Positions 15,254 through 23,391 of a DNA stretch of 64,000 nucleotides are shown one piece after another; the stretch's first letter is position 1; every line of letters starts with the position of its first letter. Both the position numbers and the translations under genes were made by a program. The notes below the pieces were generated by a model. The model did no database searches, had not been told where the DNA came from, and saw only the letters and a list, made by a program, of their open reading frames with translations. The stretch comes from Tersicoccus phoenicis (lineage in GTDB: Bacteria; Actinomycetota; Actinomycetes; Actinomycetales; Micrococcaceae). Location of the stretch: NCBI RefSeq assembly GCF_001968835.1, contig NZ_MRDE01000006.1, positions 55,428-119,427 on the forward strand, read 5' to 3'.

Positions 15254-16891
15254 CTACAGCTCGGTGATCGCCGTCGCCGGGTCCTCGATGGCACGAGCGA
15301 CGAAGCCGAGGAACGCCGAGGCGGTGCCCCCGTCGCACACGCGGTGGTCGAACGAGAGGGTCAACTGGGTCACCCGGCGCACCCGGAGCTTGCCCTTGAC
15401 CACCCACGGCTTCTCGATGATCCGCCCGACGCCGAGGATGCCGACCTCCGGGTGGTTGATGATCGCGGCCGACCCGTCCACCCCGAACACGCCGTAGTTG
15501 TTCAACGTGAACGTGCCGCGGCGCAGCTCCGCCGGGGTGCACTTGCCGTCCCGGGCGCGGGCGGTCAGCGTCGTCAGCTCGGCGTCGAGCTCGCGGGCGG
15601 TCAGCCGGTGGGCGTTCGGCACGGAGGGGACGACGAGGCCGCGGTCGGTCTGGGCGGCGAAGCCGAGGTTGACGCCGTCGACGGTGACGATGTCGTCGCC
15701 CTCGACCCGGGCGTTCAGCTCCGGGTAACGCATCAGGGCCGCCGTCGTGAACCGGCCAATCAGCGCCAGCAGGCCCGGCGCCCCCGCGGGGTCGGCCGCC
15801 TTGAGCCGCGCACGGAGCGTGAGCAACCGGGTGGCGTCCACGTCGACCCACACGGTGGCCTCCGGGATCTCCCGGCGACTGCGGGTCATCGCCTCGGCGG
15901 TCACCTTCCGCACGCCGCGCATGGTCGTGCGGGCCGTGACGGTCAGCCCGGTGCGCCGGTCCAGCTCCCCCGCAATAGACACGCCGGCCCGCGTTTCTGC
16001 CCCGGCGAGCGCTTCGGGCATCCGGTGCTCACCGGTTCCGGCCACGAAACCGAAACTCGAGGCGTCAGCCGACGCCGGCGACGACGCAGCCGCCTCGACG
16101 TCGCGGCGCAGGATCAGCCCGTCCGGCCCGGTGCCGGTGACCGCGTCCAGGGCGACGCCGAGGTCCCGGGCCAGGCGGCGCACGATCGGGGAGATCACCG
16201 CGGGGACGCGCCGGCCGCCGGAGGCCACCGCGGGCGCCGCCGCGGGGGCGCTGGGGGCCGACACCGGCGCGGACTGGACCGCAGGCGCGGACGCGGGAGC
16301 AGTCGCAGGCGCAACGGCCCCGCGCGGTCGCCGGGTACGCCCCCGGGTGGCCGTGCCACTGGTGCCGTAGCCGATCAGGACGTTGCCGGAACCACCGGCG
16401 CTGGACTCAGCCGCGTCACCGCCGGCGGTGTCCGGCGTGACCTCCGCGGGCGGCGTCGCCCCGGCACGTTCCTCCTCGCGGTAGCTCAGGGCACGCTCGG
16501 CGCCCGCCGGGGCGGTACCGGGAGCAGCGCCCCGAGAGGCGTCGCCGGAAGAGGCGTCGCCGGAAGAGGCGTCGCCGGAAGCGGCGTCGCCGGAACCGGG
16601 CTCCGCAGGAGCGGACGAGCCCGCACCGGCGACGCTGCCCTCGTCAACGCTGATCAGCGGCGTGCCGACCTCGATCACGGCGCCCGCGTCCCCGTGCAGG
16701 GTCGCGACGGTGCCGGCGAACGGGGAGGGCACCTCGACGACGGACTTGGCGGTCTCGACCTCGGCGACGGGCTGGTCGACGACGATCTGCTCACCGACCG
16801 TCACCAGCCAGCGCACCAGCTCGGCCTCGGTCAGTCCCTCGCCCAGGTCCGGCAGGAGGAAGGTGCGGACGGTGCTCGTGGCGGTGCTCAT
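15254..16891 (-). CDS. bkdC: E2 subunit, dihydrolipoyl acyltransferase of a 2-oxo acid dehydrogenase
   Basis: The 545-residue E2 core of a BkdABC-type (probably branched-chain) 2-oxo acid dehydrogenase. It has one lipoyl domain (residues 8-85, lipoyl-lysine K49 in EVETAKSVVEV) and an Ala/Pro/Ser-rich linker with a 15-bp tandem repeat. Next are a peripheral-subunit-binding domain (VISPIVRRLARDLGVALDAV, then GTGPDGLILRRDV) and the acyltransferase domain ending LSFDHRVCDGGTAS (catalytic H516, D520). The start ATG 16891 overlaps the E1-beta stop. No E3 gene follows, so lipoamide dehydrogenase must come from elsewhere. Confidence 0.9.
   Translation of the reverse strand: MSTATSTVRTFLLPDLGEGLTEAELVRWLVTVGEQIVVDQPVAEVETAKSVVEVPSPFAGTVATLHGDAGAVIEVGTPLISVDEGSVAGAGSSAPAEPGSGDAASGDASSGDASSGDASRGAAPGTAPAGAERALSYREEERAGATPPAEVTPDTAGGDAAESSAGGSGNVLIGYGTSGTATRGRTRRPRGAVAPATAPASAPAVQSAPVSAPSAPAAAPAVASGGRRVPAVISPIVRRLARDLGVALDAVTGTGPDGLILRRDVEAAASSPASADASSFGFVAGTGEHRMPEALAGAETRAGVSIAGELDRRTGLTVTARTTMRGVRKVTAEAMTRSRREIPEATVWVDVDATRLLTLRARLKAADPAGAPGLLALIGRFTTAALMRYPELNARVEGDDIVTVDGVNLGFAAQTDRGLVVPSVPNAHRLTARELDAELTTLTARARDGKCTPAELRRGTFTLNNYGVFGVDGSAAIINHPEVGILGVGRIIEKPWVVKGKLRVRRVTQLTLSFDHRVCDGGTASAFLGFVARAIEDPATAITEL
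16536..16595. repeat. 15-bp tandem repeat inside bkdC linker
   Basis: Four consecutive 15-bp units, GAGGCGTCGCCGGAA with one base changed in the last. They encode repeats of Ser-Gly-Asp-Ala-Ser type in the E2 linker. The unit keeps frame, so copy-number change would only lengthen or shorten the flexible linker. Confidence 0.85.
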
Positions 16892-18036
16892 CGGTCCTCC
16901 CACTGCAGGTCGTCCAGCGCGTCCAGGATCCGGTCGACGCTGGGCAGATGATGGTGTTCGAGCTTGGGCGCCGGGTAGGGGATGTCGAACCCGGTCACGC
17001 GGCGCACGGGCGCGGCCAGCCGGTGAAAGCAGCGTTCCTGGATCCGGGCGACGAGTTCGGAGGCCACGGAGACGAAGCCCTGGGACTCGGCGACGACGAC
17101 GGCGCGGCCCGTGGCGCTCACGGCCTCGGTGATCGCGTCGTCGTCCAGCGGCACCAGGGTGCGCAGGTCGAGGACGGCGACCGACCGGCCCTCCGCCTCG
17201 GCGGCAGCGGCCGCGGCGAGTGCGGTCGGCACGGACGGCCCGTACGTGACGATCGTGGCGTCGGTGCCGGACCGGGCGAGCACCGCCCTGCCCTCGGCCC
17301 GGTCCTCCGCCCGCGCCTGGGGACCGGCCGCGTCCTGCAGGGCGGCGAGGTCCAGGCTCTCCTTCGACCAGTAGAGCTTCTTGGGCTCGAAGAAGATGAC
17401 CGGGTCGTCGGAGGAGATCGCCTCCCGCAGCATCCGGTAGGCGTCCGCGACGGTGGCCGGGGTGTAGATCTTCAGGCCCGGTGTGTGCGCGTAGTACGCC
17501 TCGGAGGAGTCACAGTGATGTTCCACCCCGCCGATGCCACCGCCGTAGGGGATGCGGATGACCATCGGCAGGGAGACGGCACCCCTGGTGCGGTTGTGCA
17601 TCTTGGCGACGTGACTGAAGATCTGCTCGAGCGCCGGGTAGGCGAACGCGTCGAACTGCATCTCGACCACGGGCCGCAGGCCGTTCATGGCCATGCCCAC
17701 GGCCATGCCGACGATGCCGGACTCGGCCAGCGGGGTGTCGAAGCAGCGGTCCGTCCCGAAGCGGGCGGTGAGCCCGTCCGTGATGCGGAAGACGCCGCCG
17801 AGGGTGCCGACGTCCTCGCCGAAGACGACGACGGTCGGGTCCTCGGTCATCGCATCCGCGAGCGCCGTGTTCAGTGCCTTGGCGAAGGTGACCGGGGCGG
17901 GGCCCACGCCGCGGGCCTGCCCTGCCGCCTCGGCCGTGCCCGCCGTCGCCGCGGCATGGGCGGTTGCGGTACTGATGTTGCCGTTCGCGTTCGACGACGT
18001 GGGCACGGTCGCCGGGCTGACGGTCGTCTGACTCAT
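16888..18036 (-). CDS. bkdB: E1 beta subunit of 2-oxo acid dehydrogenase
   Basis: A 382-residue transketolase-like beta subunit that partners E1-alpha for ThDP-dependent decarboxylation. Signatures are TFAKALNTALADAMTEDPTV, FGEDVGTLGGVFRITDGL, CFDTPLAESGIVGMAVGMAM, GGGIGGVEHHCDSSEAYYAH and FEPKKLYW, with the C-terminal LRTLVPLDDDAI region. An extra low-complexity N-terminus of about 45 residues (Ala/Thr-rich) precedes the conserved domain, so a downstream start is possible, although ATG 18036 overlaps the E1-alpha stop in ATGA form. It is the middle gene of the three-gene operon. Confidence 0.9.
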   Translation of the reverse strand: MSQTTVSPATVPTSSNANGNISTATAHAAATAGTAEAAGQARGVGPAPVTFAKALNTALADAMTEDPTVVVFGEDVGTLGGVFRITDGLTARFGTDRCFDTPLAESGIVGMAVGMAMNGLRPVVEMQFDAFAYPALEQIFSHVAKMHNRTRGAVSLPMVIRIPYGGGIGGVEHHCDSSEAYYAHTPGLKIYTPATVADAYRMLREAISSDDPVIFFEPKKLYWSKESLDLAALQDAAGPQARAEDRAEGRAVLARSGTDATIVTYGPSVPTALAAAAAAEAEGRSVAVLDLRTLVPLDDDAITEAVSATGRAVVVAESQGFVSVASELVARIQERCFHRLAAPVRRVTGFDIPYPAPKLEHHHLPSVDRILDALDDLQWEDR

Positions 18037-19244
18037 GACGCGGCCTCCTCCTGCTCCGACTCGCGGGACAGTTCGTCCGCCAGCAGCGCGGATTGCTCGC
18101 GCAGCTGGGGGGTGGGTTCGGTGTAGACGTGAGCGAACAACTCCAACGGGTCCAGGTCGCTGTCGGCGTTCAGTGCCGCACGCAGTTCGGCGGCAACGGA
18201 CTCGGCCTCCGCCGCGATCTCCTTCTCGGCGGCGTCGTCGAGCACGCCCGCGCCGGTCAGGTAGGAGCGCAGTCGGCTGACCGGGTCCTTGGCCGCCCAC
18301 GCCGCGACCTCGTCGTCCTGGCGGTACCGGGTGGCGTCGTCGGCGTTGGTGTGCGCCTGCATCCGGTAGGTGTGCGCCTCGACGAGTACGGGCCCGCTGC
18401 CGTCGCGGACGATCTCCACTCCCCGGCCGAGGACCGCCAGCAACGCCGCGAGGTCGTTCCCGTCGACCCGCTCGCCCGGCAGGCCGTAGCCGACGGCCTT
18501 GTGCGCCAGTGACGGCGCCGCGCTCTGGTGCGCCAGCGGGACGGAGATGGCGTACTGGTTGTTCTGGATGAAGAAGATGACCGGCAGGTGGAACACGGCG
18601 GCGAAGTTCAGCGCCTCGTGGAAGTCACCCTCGCTGGTGGCGCCGTCCCCGCACATGGCCAGGACGACGGAGTCCTCGCCGCGCAGCTTGGCGGCATGAG
18701 CGACGCCGACGGCGTGCAGCAGCTGGGTGGTCAACGGGGTGCACTGAGTGGCCACCCGTTCGGCCACCGGGTCGTACCCGGTGTGCCAGTCGCCGCGGAA
18801 GGAGACCATCACCTTCGCGGGGTCCACGCCACGGCTCATGACGGCGACGCTGTCCCGGTACGTGGGCATCAGCCAGTCCTGCGTGCCCAGACAGAAGGCG
18901 GCGGCCACCTGGCAGGCCTCCTGTCCGTGGCTGGAGGGGTACACCGCCATCCGACCCTGTCGGACCAGGGCGGAGTTCTGGTCGTTGACGCGGCGGCCGA
19001 CGACCAGCTTGCGGTACGCGGCCAGCAGGGTCTCGTCAGCGGGAAAAGGATACTCGTGGCCGGGCTGCAGGCGTCCCTCACCCGGGGCGTGGCGCGTCCC
19101 GGTCTCGTCCACCATCTGGATCGGCGCGGCGGCGGGCAGCATGTAGTCCTCGAGGCTGATGCCGAAGGGCGGCGTGCCCGGACGTGGCCAGCGCCCATCG
19201 GCGTCCTCGGCCGTGCCGGTGACATCGGTCGTGGTCTCGCTCAT
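18033..19244 (-). CDS. bkdA: E1 alpha subunit of 2-oxo acid dehydrogenase
   Basis: A 403-residue ThDP-binding alpha subunit. The ThDP motif is MCGDGATSEGDFHEALNFAA continuing to FFIQNNQYAIS, with NDQNSALVRQGRMAVYPSSHGQEA, MPTYRDSVAVMSRGV and EAHTYRMQAHTNADDATRYR (phosphorylation-loop region) around it. The sequence resembles actinobacterial BkdA/PdhA E1-alpha proteins rather than the single-chain AceE. Branched-chain specificity is inferred from the family and from the divergent Lrp regulator, not proven. The ribosome site GGAAAGGGGAG lies before ATG 19244. It is the first gene of the operon. Confidence 0.9.
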   Translation of the reverse strand: MSETTTDVTGTAEDADGRWPRPGTPPFGISLEDYMLPAAAPIQMVDETGTRHAPGEGRLQPGHEYPFPADETLLAAYRKLVVGRRVNDQNSALVRQGRMAVYPSSHGQEACQVAAAFCLGTQDWLMPTYRDSVAVMSRGVDPAKVMVSFRGDWHTGYDPVAERVATQCTPLTTQLLHAVGVAHAAKLRGEDSVVLAMCGDGATSEGDFHEALNFAAVFHLPVIFFIQNNQYAISVPLAHQSAAPSLAHKAVGYGLPGERVDGNDLAALLAVLGRGVEIVRDGSGPVLVEAHTYRMQAHTNADDATRYRQDDEVAAWAAKDPVSRLRSYLTGAGVLDDAAEKEIAAEAESVAAELRAALNADSDLDPLELFAHVYTEPTPQLREQSALLADELSRESEQEEAAS

Positions 19245-19578
19245 CGTTCTCCCCTTTCCGGACCGCCCTCCTTGCTCGCGGAGCGCGCGAAGCCTGACCG
19301 CGACCTGTGACCGAGGGCACAGTGCGGTCCTGTCGCACCAGTATGCGACGAACGCGGCATTTCGTATCCCGGCTCCGCCGGATCAGGAGACGTCCTGCTC
19401 TGCACGGGCATTCTGCTGGACGATATGCTCGGCATGGCGCTCTGGCGACGGACCGGCTGGACATTTCGCCGGGCGCTCGGCACAGGTCGCTCGGGACCGG
19501 ACCGGGATCGAACCGGTGACGGTCCCGTACCCGGAGCCGGACCGGACACGACCGGACACGACCGACAGGAGCACGGGC
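19245..19578. promoter_or_regulatory. Divergent control region between bkdA and the Lrp regulator
   Basis: A 333-bp gap between divergent starts, large for this genome. It contains an imperfect dyad around 19341-19371 (GTATGCG ... TCGTATC), a T/A-richer stretch CTGGACGATATGCTCGG near 19412-19435, and a direct duplication of ACCGGACACG near 19541-19560. Lrp proteins of this class bind such degenerate sites, so autoregulation and control of bkdABC are likely. No gene is visible in it. Confidence 0.5.
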
Positions 19579-20019
19579 ATGGAGCTGGACGAGGTCGATC
19601 GGGCGATCATCGTCGAACTGCGCCGCGACGCCCGGCTGCCGGTCGCCACGGTCGCCTCCCGGGTGCACATCTCCCGGGCCAGTTGCTACACGCGGCTGAA
19701 CCGACTGACCACCGAGGGAGTGATCAGCGGCTTCACGGCCGTCGTCGATCCCGTCAAGCTCGGGCTGAGCGCCTCGGCCTATGTCACCCTGCGGTTGCGC
19801 CAGCACTCGTGGCGCGAACTGCGGGCCCGCCTCGAGGCGGTCGAGGAGATCGCGCACATCGCCCTCGTCGGTGGCAGCTTCGACGTCATCCTGCTCGTCC
19901 GGGCCAAGGACAACGCCGACCTGCGCCGCGTGGTGTTCGACCACCTGCAGACCATGCCGGGCGTGCTGGACACCCAGACCTTCCTGATCTTCGAGGACAC
20001 CGATACTCGCACCGGCTGA
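19579..20019 (+). CDS. Lrp/AsnC-family regulator (BkdR-like)
   Basis: A 146-residue Lrp/AsnC protein. The HTH covers LDEVDRAIIVELRRDARLPV, then ATVASRVHISRASCYTRLNRLTTEGVISGF. The RAM/ligand domain follows (LGLSASAYVTLRL, LVGGSFDVILLVRAKDNADL). The ribosome site AGGAG lies seven bases before ATG 19579. Divergent orientation from bkdABC matches the known arrangement where an Lrp-type BkdR responds to branched-chain amino acids and controls the dehydrogenase. That role is inference here. The stop is followed by a region with a small TTACGTCGTAA palindrome (20067-20077). Confidence 0.85.
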   Translation: MELDEVDRAIIVELRRDARLPVATVASRVHISRASCYTRLNRLTTEGVISGFTAVVDPVKLGLSASAYVTLRLRQHSWRELRARLEAVEEIAHIALVGGSFDVILLVRAKDNADLRRVVFDHLQTMPGVLDTQTFLIFEDTDTRTG

Positions 20020-20066
20020 CGCCCGGGGTCCGTCCCCGCACTGGGCAAAGGTGCGCCCCACGCGAT

Positions 20067-20077
20067 TTACGTCGTAA
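20067..20077. promoter_or_regulatory. Short palindrome upstream of small paralogue 1
   Basis: TTACG-T-CGTAA, an 11-bp palindrome in the 223-bp gap between the Lrp gene and the first small paralogue. It stands out against the GC-rich background and could be an operator or part of a promoter. Confidence 0.3.
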
Positions 20078-20243
20078 GCTCTGGATACTGATCATCGGTC
20101 AAGGAGCGGCCTGCCCTTCAGTGTCGCCCGTGAATGGAGTTTCCCGCCGTGACCGCATCACCTGTCCGTCTGCCCACGTCCCGGCTACCGTGGACCGCGA
20201 CCCCGCGCGGGGTACACCGCTGGACCGAGGGCCCGGTGGCTGC

Positions 20244-20555
20244 GTGAGCGACGACGTCATCGCCGCGAGCCCGGATGCGCTCGGGGCCGCTTCTGGTTCA
20301 GCGGATCTGCCCGTGGTCCGCGACATCTTCTCCGCCTCACGTCCCCGGTCGGCTGGCAGCACCTTTCTGGCTCCCCTCGATGTGCTGCCGGAACTCGGCA
20401 CTCTTCCCCTGCGCGACCTGCAGGTTCTGCACAGCCGCGTGGCTCGCCAGCGCGAGCGGGAGTACATGACCCTCGACGGACCCCATCCCGTCACCCTCGA
20501 CCGGCTGGACGAACTGACCCGGGCGCTCGACGCTCGCGAGCAGCGGGAAGGCTGA
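20244..20555 (+). CDS. Small uncharacterised protein, paralogue 1
   Basis: A 103-residue protein I do not recognise. Its C-terminal half (LDVLPELGTLPLRDLQVLHS, then RVARQREREYMTLDGPHPVTL) is clearly related to the next gene: both have ELGxLxL, LHSRVxRQxxREY, LDGP, TLD and a final LDxRE. The Arg/Glu-rich central helix looks like an exposed amphipathic or coiled segment. No cysteine cluster, signal or membrane segment is seen. The start is uncertain: GTG 20244 has only a weak ribosome site and other in-frame GTGs lie upstream. It lies upstream of a second paralogue, an HTH-GAF protein and RecQ, all on the same strand. Confidence 0.6.
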   Translation: MSDDVIAASPDALGAASGSADLPVVRDIFSASRPRSAGSTFLAPLDVLPELGTLPLRDLQVLHSRVARQREREYMTLDGPHPVTLDRLDELTRALDAREQREG

Positions 20556-20638
20556 CCCGCGATCATCCATTTCTCTCGATTCCCGAGACAGCAGGGACTT
20601 CGTCCCGGAAGCGGGATACCGTGGAGAACGTCGGTCGA

Positions 20639-20665
20639 ACAGTGGCCGTGAGGGATCGCCACTGT
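20639..20665. promoter_or_regulatory. Inverted repeat before small paralogue 2
   Basis: ACAGTGGC (20639-20646) and GCCACTGT (20658-20665) form a perfect 8-bp inverted repeat. A third copy of the half-site, GGCCACTGTG, occurs at 20686-20695, directly before the start codon of the next gene. Three half-sites in 57 bp suggest a regulator-binding region. Confidence 0.45.
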
Positions 20666-20695
20666 CCATGGCGGTCATGACGAAAGGCCACTGTG

Positions 20696-20986
20696 ATGTC
20701 GGATCAGCCGGTTGCCACTTTCCCCGACTCCTCCCACGGGACGAACCGTGAAGCGTCCGAACCCGAGACCAGCACCTACCTCTGCCCGGAGGACCGCTTC
20801 CCCGAACTCGGGGGCCTGAGCCTGGTCACGGTGCAGGCCCTGCACAGTCGCGTGTGCCGCCAGATCGATCGGGAATACCTGTACGAGCTGGACGGGCCCA
20901 GCCTGGACACCTTGGACTGCCAGCAGGAACTCTGCGAGGAACTGGACCGCCGCGAACGGTCTCGGTCGGCCGGAACGACGCGATGA
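20696..20986 (+). CDS. Small uncharacterised protein, paralogue 2
   Basis: A 96-residue protein homologous to the preceding small gene over about 50 residues: FPELGGLSLVTVQALHSRV, RQIDREYLYELDGPSLDTLD, ELCEELDRRER. It differs in carrying several cysteines (in YLCPE, RVCRQ, LDCQQ and ELCEEL), absent from paralogue 1. ATG 20696 with AAAGG eight bases upstream is preferred over GTG 20693. Its stop overlaps the start of the HTH-GAF gene (ATGA), so these two are co-translated. Function unknown. Confidence 0.65.
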   Translation: MSDQPVATFPDSSHGTNREASEPETSTYLCPEDRFPELGGLSLVTVQALHSRVCRQIDREYLYELDGPSLDTLDCQQELCEELDRRERSRSAGTTR

Positions 20987-21678
20987 CGACGGGGGCCAGA
21001 GCCGACGGGGTCGATCTCTACAGCGACGACTTCAAGGCCCAGGCCGTGCGGATGGTCCGCGACCACCGCCCGGCTCCCGACTCGGCCTCGTCACCGACGC
21101 ACTCGGTGGCACGGTTGCTCGGTCTCGATGCGGACCTGCTGACCGCGTGGCTCACCGAGACCAGTACCCCCGCACCGGCAGGGATGAGCACCGTGGGAAC
21201 TCGAAACGACGCCGCTGTCGGCCGCACCGGCTTGCTGGACTTCCTCGCCAACCTGACCGATACCGTGGCCGACGGCCTGCGCGCCGCCGATCCGTATGTG
21301 CGCTGTACCGTCGCGCTCGAAGCCGAGGACGGATCCCGGACACTGGCCGCCAGCGCCGACAGCGCCCGGGACGTCGACGCCGTGCAGTTCGAGGCCGGCG
21401 ACGGGCCGTCGCTGCACGCCGCGCGCACCCAGAGCCTCGTCCTCGTCGGTGACGTCACGATGGAGCCGCGTTGGCCCACCTTCACCTGGGCGGCCGCCCG
21501 CCACGGCGTCCTGTCGGTGGTGGCCGTCCCGCTCGTGATTCCCGGTTCGGGGGTCGCCGCGTTGAGCGCGTACGCCCCCCGAGCGCACGCCTTCCACAGT
21601 TCGGCGATCCAGCAGGCCCGTGAATGGGTCGAGGGCGCATCGCATCTGCTGCGGACGACCGACCGGTTCGCCGACTGA
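20983..21678 (+). CDS. Transposase-type HTH fused to a GAF domain
   Basis: A 231-residue protein with two parts. Residues 12-60 (LYSDDFKAQAVRMVRDHRP to ARLLGLDADLLTAWLTET) look like the N-terminal HTH of IS3-type OrfA proteins (Y-x-x-x-FK-x-x-AV-x-x-V ... A-x-x-LG ... W). Residues 80-225 form a GAF domain similar to those of GAF-ANTAR regulators: FEAGDGPSLHAARTQSLVLV, then GDVTMEPRWPTFTWAAARHG, then SVVAVPLVIPGSGVAALSAY. No ANTAR domain follows. I infer a domesticated DNA-binding head joined to a small-molecule sensor. It overlaps the upstream small gene by 4 bp and the downstream recQ frame, so it is part of one transcription unit. Confidence 0.75.
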   Translation: MTTGARADGVDLYSDDFKAQAVRMVRDHRPAPDSASSPTHSVARLLGLDADLLTAWLTETSTPAPAGMSTVGTRNDAAVGRTGLLDFLANLTDTVADGLRAADPYVRCTVALEAEDGSRTLAASADSARDVDAVQFEAGDGPSLHAARTQSLVLVGDVTMEPRWPTFTWAAARHGVLSVVAVPLVIPGSGVAALSAYAPRAHAFHSSAIQQAREWVEGASHLLRTTDRFAD

Positions 21679-23378
21679 GCGGCACCCCAGCGGCGAAGCG
21701 GACGGCGCCCGGGACCGGCGCGTCCGTCGCCGAACGTTCCGCGACCGAGCAGCTGGGCCGGATCGCCCGGGATCTGTTCGGTTTCGATGACTGGCGTGAG
21801 GGCCAGCTGGAGGCGGTGTCAGCGGCCGTCGCCGGCCGGGACGTGCTCGCCGTGATGCCCACCGGGCACGGCAAGTCGGCCATCTATCAAGTCGCCGGTG
21901 CCGCGCTGACGGGCCTCACCGTCGTCGTCAGTCCCCTGATCGCCTTGCAGCAGGACCAGGTGAGCGCGATCAACGAGCACCTCGGTGAGCCCGCCGCCGT
22001 CGCCGTGAACTCCTCGGCCGGCGCCAGAGCACAGGAAGCGGTCTGGGCCCGGACCGAGACGGGCGCCGTGCAGTATCTCTTTCTCGCGCCCGAACAGCTG
22101 GCCCGCGAGGAGACCCTCGACCGGCTCGTCGACGCGGGTCCGGACTTGCTCGTCGTGGACGAGGCTCACTGCATCTCATCCTGGGGTTTCGACTTCCGGC
22201 CCGACTACCTGGCACTCGGCGACGTCGTGCGGCGCCTGGGCCATCCTCCGGTCATCGCCCTCACCGCCACCGCCACGCCCCACACCCGGGACGAGATCGT
22301 CGATCGGCTCGGCCTGACGGATCCGGTCACGGTGGTGCAGAGCTTCGACCGGCCGAACATCGACCTGCGCGTCGAGCGGCACGTGGAGGACCGCGACAAG
22401 CGGCACGCCGTGCTCGACCAGGTGGTGAGCTTGACCGGGCCCGGACTCGTGTACGTGGCCACCCGGCGCGACGCCGAGGAGTACGCCGAGGCCCTGGGGG
22501 CGCGGGGCCTGCGGGCGTTGGCGTACCACGGCGCCCTCCGGGCGGCCGTACGCGCCGAGGTGCACCAGCGCTTCCACGCCGATGACCTCGACGTCGTCGT
22601 GGCGACCAACGCGTTCGGTATGGGCATCGACAAACCGAACGTCCGCTTCGTCATCCACGCCGATATCCCCGACTGTCTGGACACCTACTACCAGGAGATC
22701 GGCCGGGCCGGGCGCGACGGGGACGCGGCGCTTGCCGTTCTGCACTATCGGACCGAGGACCTGGGCCTGCAGCGCTTCTTCGCCGGTGGTTCGGTTCCCG
22801 AGGAACACCTGATGACCGTGTTCTCCGCCGTCCGCGCGCACGGTCCGATCCGGCCGGCGGCCCTGCGGTCACACACCGGCCTGAGCGCTCGGGCGCAGGC
22901 CCGTGTGCTCAACCTGCTCGAGCACAGTGGTTCCGTGGTCGCCGGTCGGCGTGGCGCACGCGCCGCGGCGGGCCGCTCCGCCCCCGATGCCGTCGCCCGA
23001 GCGCAGGCGGAGGAGGAGACCCGTCGCCGCATTGACGAGTCGCGCGTGGAGATGATGCGTGGTTACGCGGAGACCGACAGCTGCCGTCGGCAGTGGCTGC
23101 TCAACTACTTCGGTGAGGACGCGCCGGTGTGGTGCGGGGCGTGTGACGTCTGCGAGCGTGCCGGTTCTCGGGAAGAGGCCAGCGCGCGGCAGACGGCGAC
23201 GCCGTCGGACTGGCCCATTCAGTCCTCGGTACAACACCGCACCTGGGGCCCGGGTACGGTGATGGCCGTCGAACCGGACCGCGTCACCGTCCTGTTCGAG
23301 TCGGTCGGGTACAAGGAGCTCTCCCTCGGACTGGTATCGGAACAAGACGGGCTGTTGGTCCGGGAACCGTCGGGGTGA
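21624..23378 (+). CDS. recQ: RecQ-family ATP-dependent DNA helicase
   Basis: A helicase of up to 584 residues. Motifs in order: FDDWREGQLEAV (Q-like), Walker A PTGHGKSAIYQ, VVSPLIALQQDQV, VVDEAHCISSWGFDFRPDY (DEAH), ALTATATPHTRDEI, RPNIDLRVERH, LAYHGALRAAVRAEV, VVVATNAFGMGIDKPNVRFV, and YYQEIGRAGRDG (motif VI). The RecQ zinc site follows: CRRQWLLNYF with CGACDVC. There is no HRDC domain; the C-terminus instead has a WGPGTVMAVEPDRVTVLFES module. Two starts are plausible: ATG 21624, which overlaps the GAF gene by 55 bp, or CTG 21675, which overlaps its stop by 3 bp (CTGA). Walker A has TGHGKS where many RecQs have GGGKS. Confidence 0.9.
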   Translation: MGRGRIASAADDRPVRRLSGTPAAKRTAPGTGASVAERSATEQLGRIARDLFGFDDWREGQLEAVSAAVAGRDVLAVMPTGHGKSAIYQVAGAALTGLTVVVSPLIALQQDQVSAINEHLGEPAAVAVNSSAGARAQEAVWARTETGAVQYLFLAPEQLAREETLDRLVDAGPDLLVVDEAHCISSWGFDFRPDYLALGDVVRRLGHPPVIALTATATPHTRDEIVDRLGLTDPVTVVQSFDRPNIDLRVERHVEDRDKRHAVLDQVVSLTGPGLVYVATRRDAEEYAEALGARGLRALAYHGALRAAVRAEVHQRFHADDLDVVVATNAFGMGIDKPNVRFVIHADIPDCLDTYYQEIGRAGRDGDAALAVLHYRTEDLGLQRFFAGGSVPEEHLMTVFSAVRAHGPIRPAALRSHTGLSARAQARVLNLLEHSGSVVAGRRGARAAAGRSAPDAVARAQAEEETRRRIDESRVEMMRGYAETDSCRRQWLLNYFGEDAPVWCGACDVCERAGSREEASARQTATPSDWPIQSSVQHRTWGPGTVMAVEPDRVTVLFESVGYKELSLGLVSEQDGLLVREPSG

Positions 23379-23391
23379 TCGGTGCCGGTCG

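Noticed and set aside
16536..16595. Regular 15-bp units considered as a CRISPR-like array
   Set aside because: No spacers; the units are contiguous and in frame inside a protein-coding linker. The same applies to 38591-38650.
19493..19526. A T-arm-like hairpin (ACCGG-TTCGATC-CCGGT on the minus strand inside GGGACC/GGTCCC) suggesting a tRNA
   Set aside because: No acceptor stem, D arm or anticodon arm can be built around it; most likely chance in GC-rich promoter DNA, or at most a tRNA fragment.
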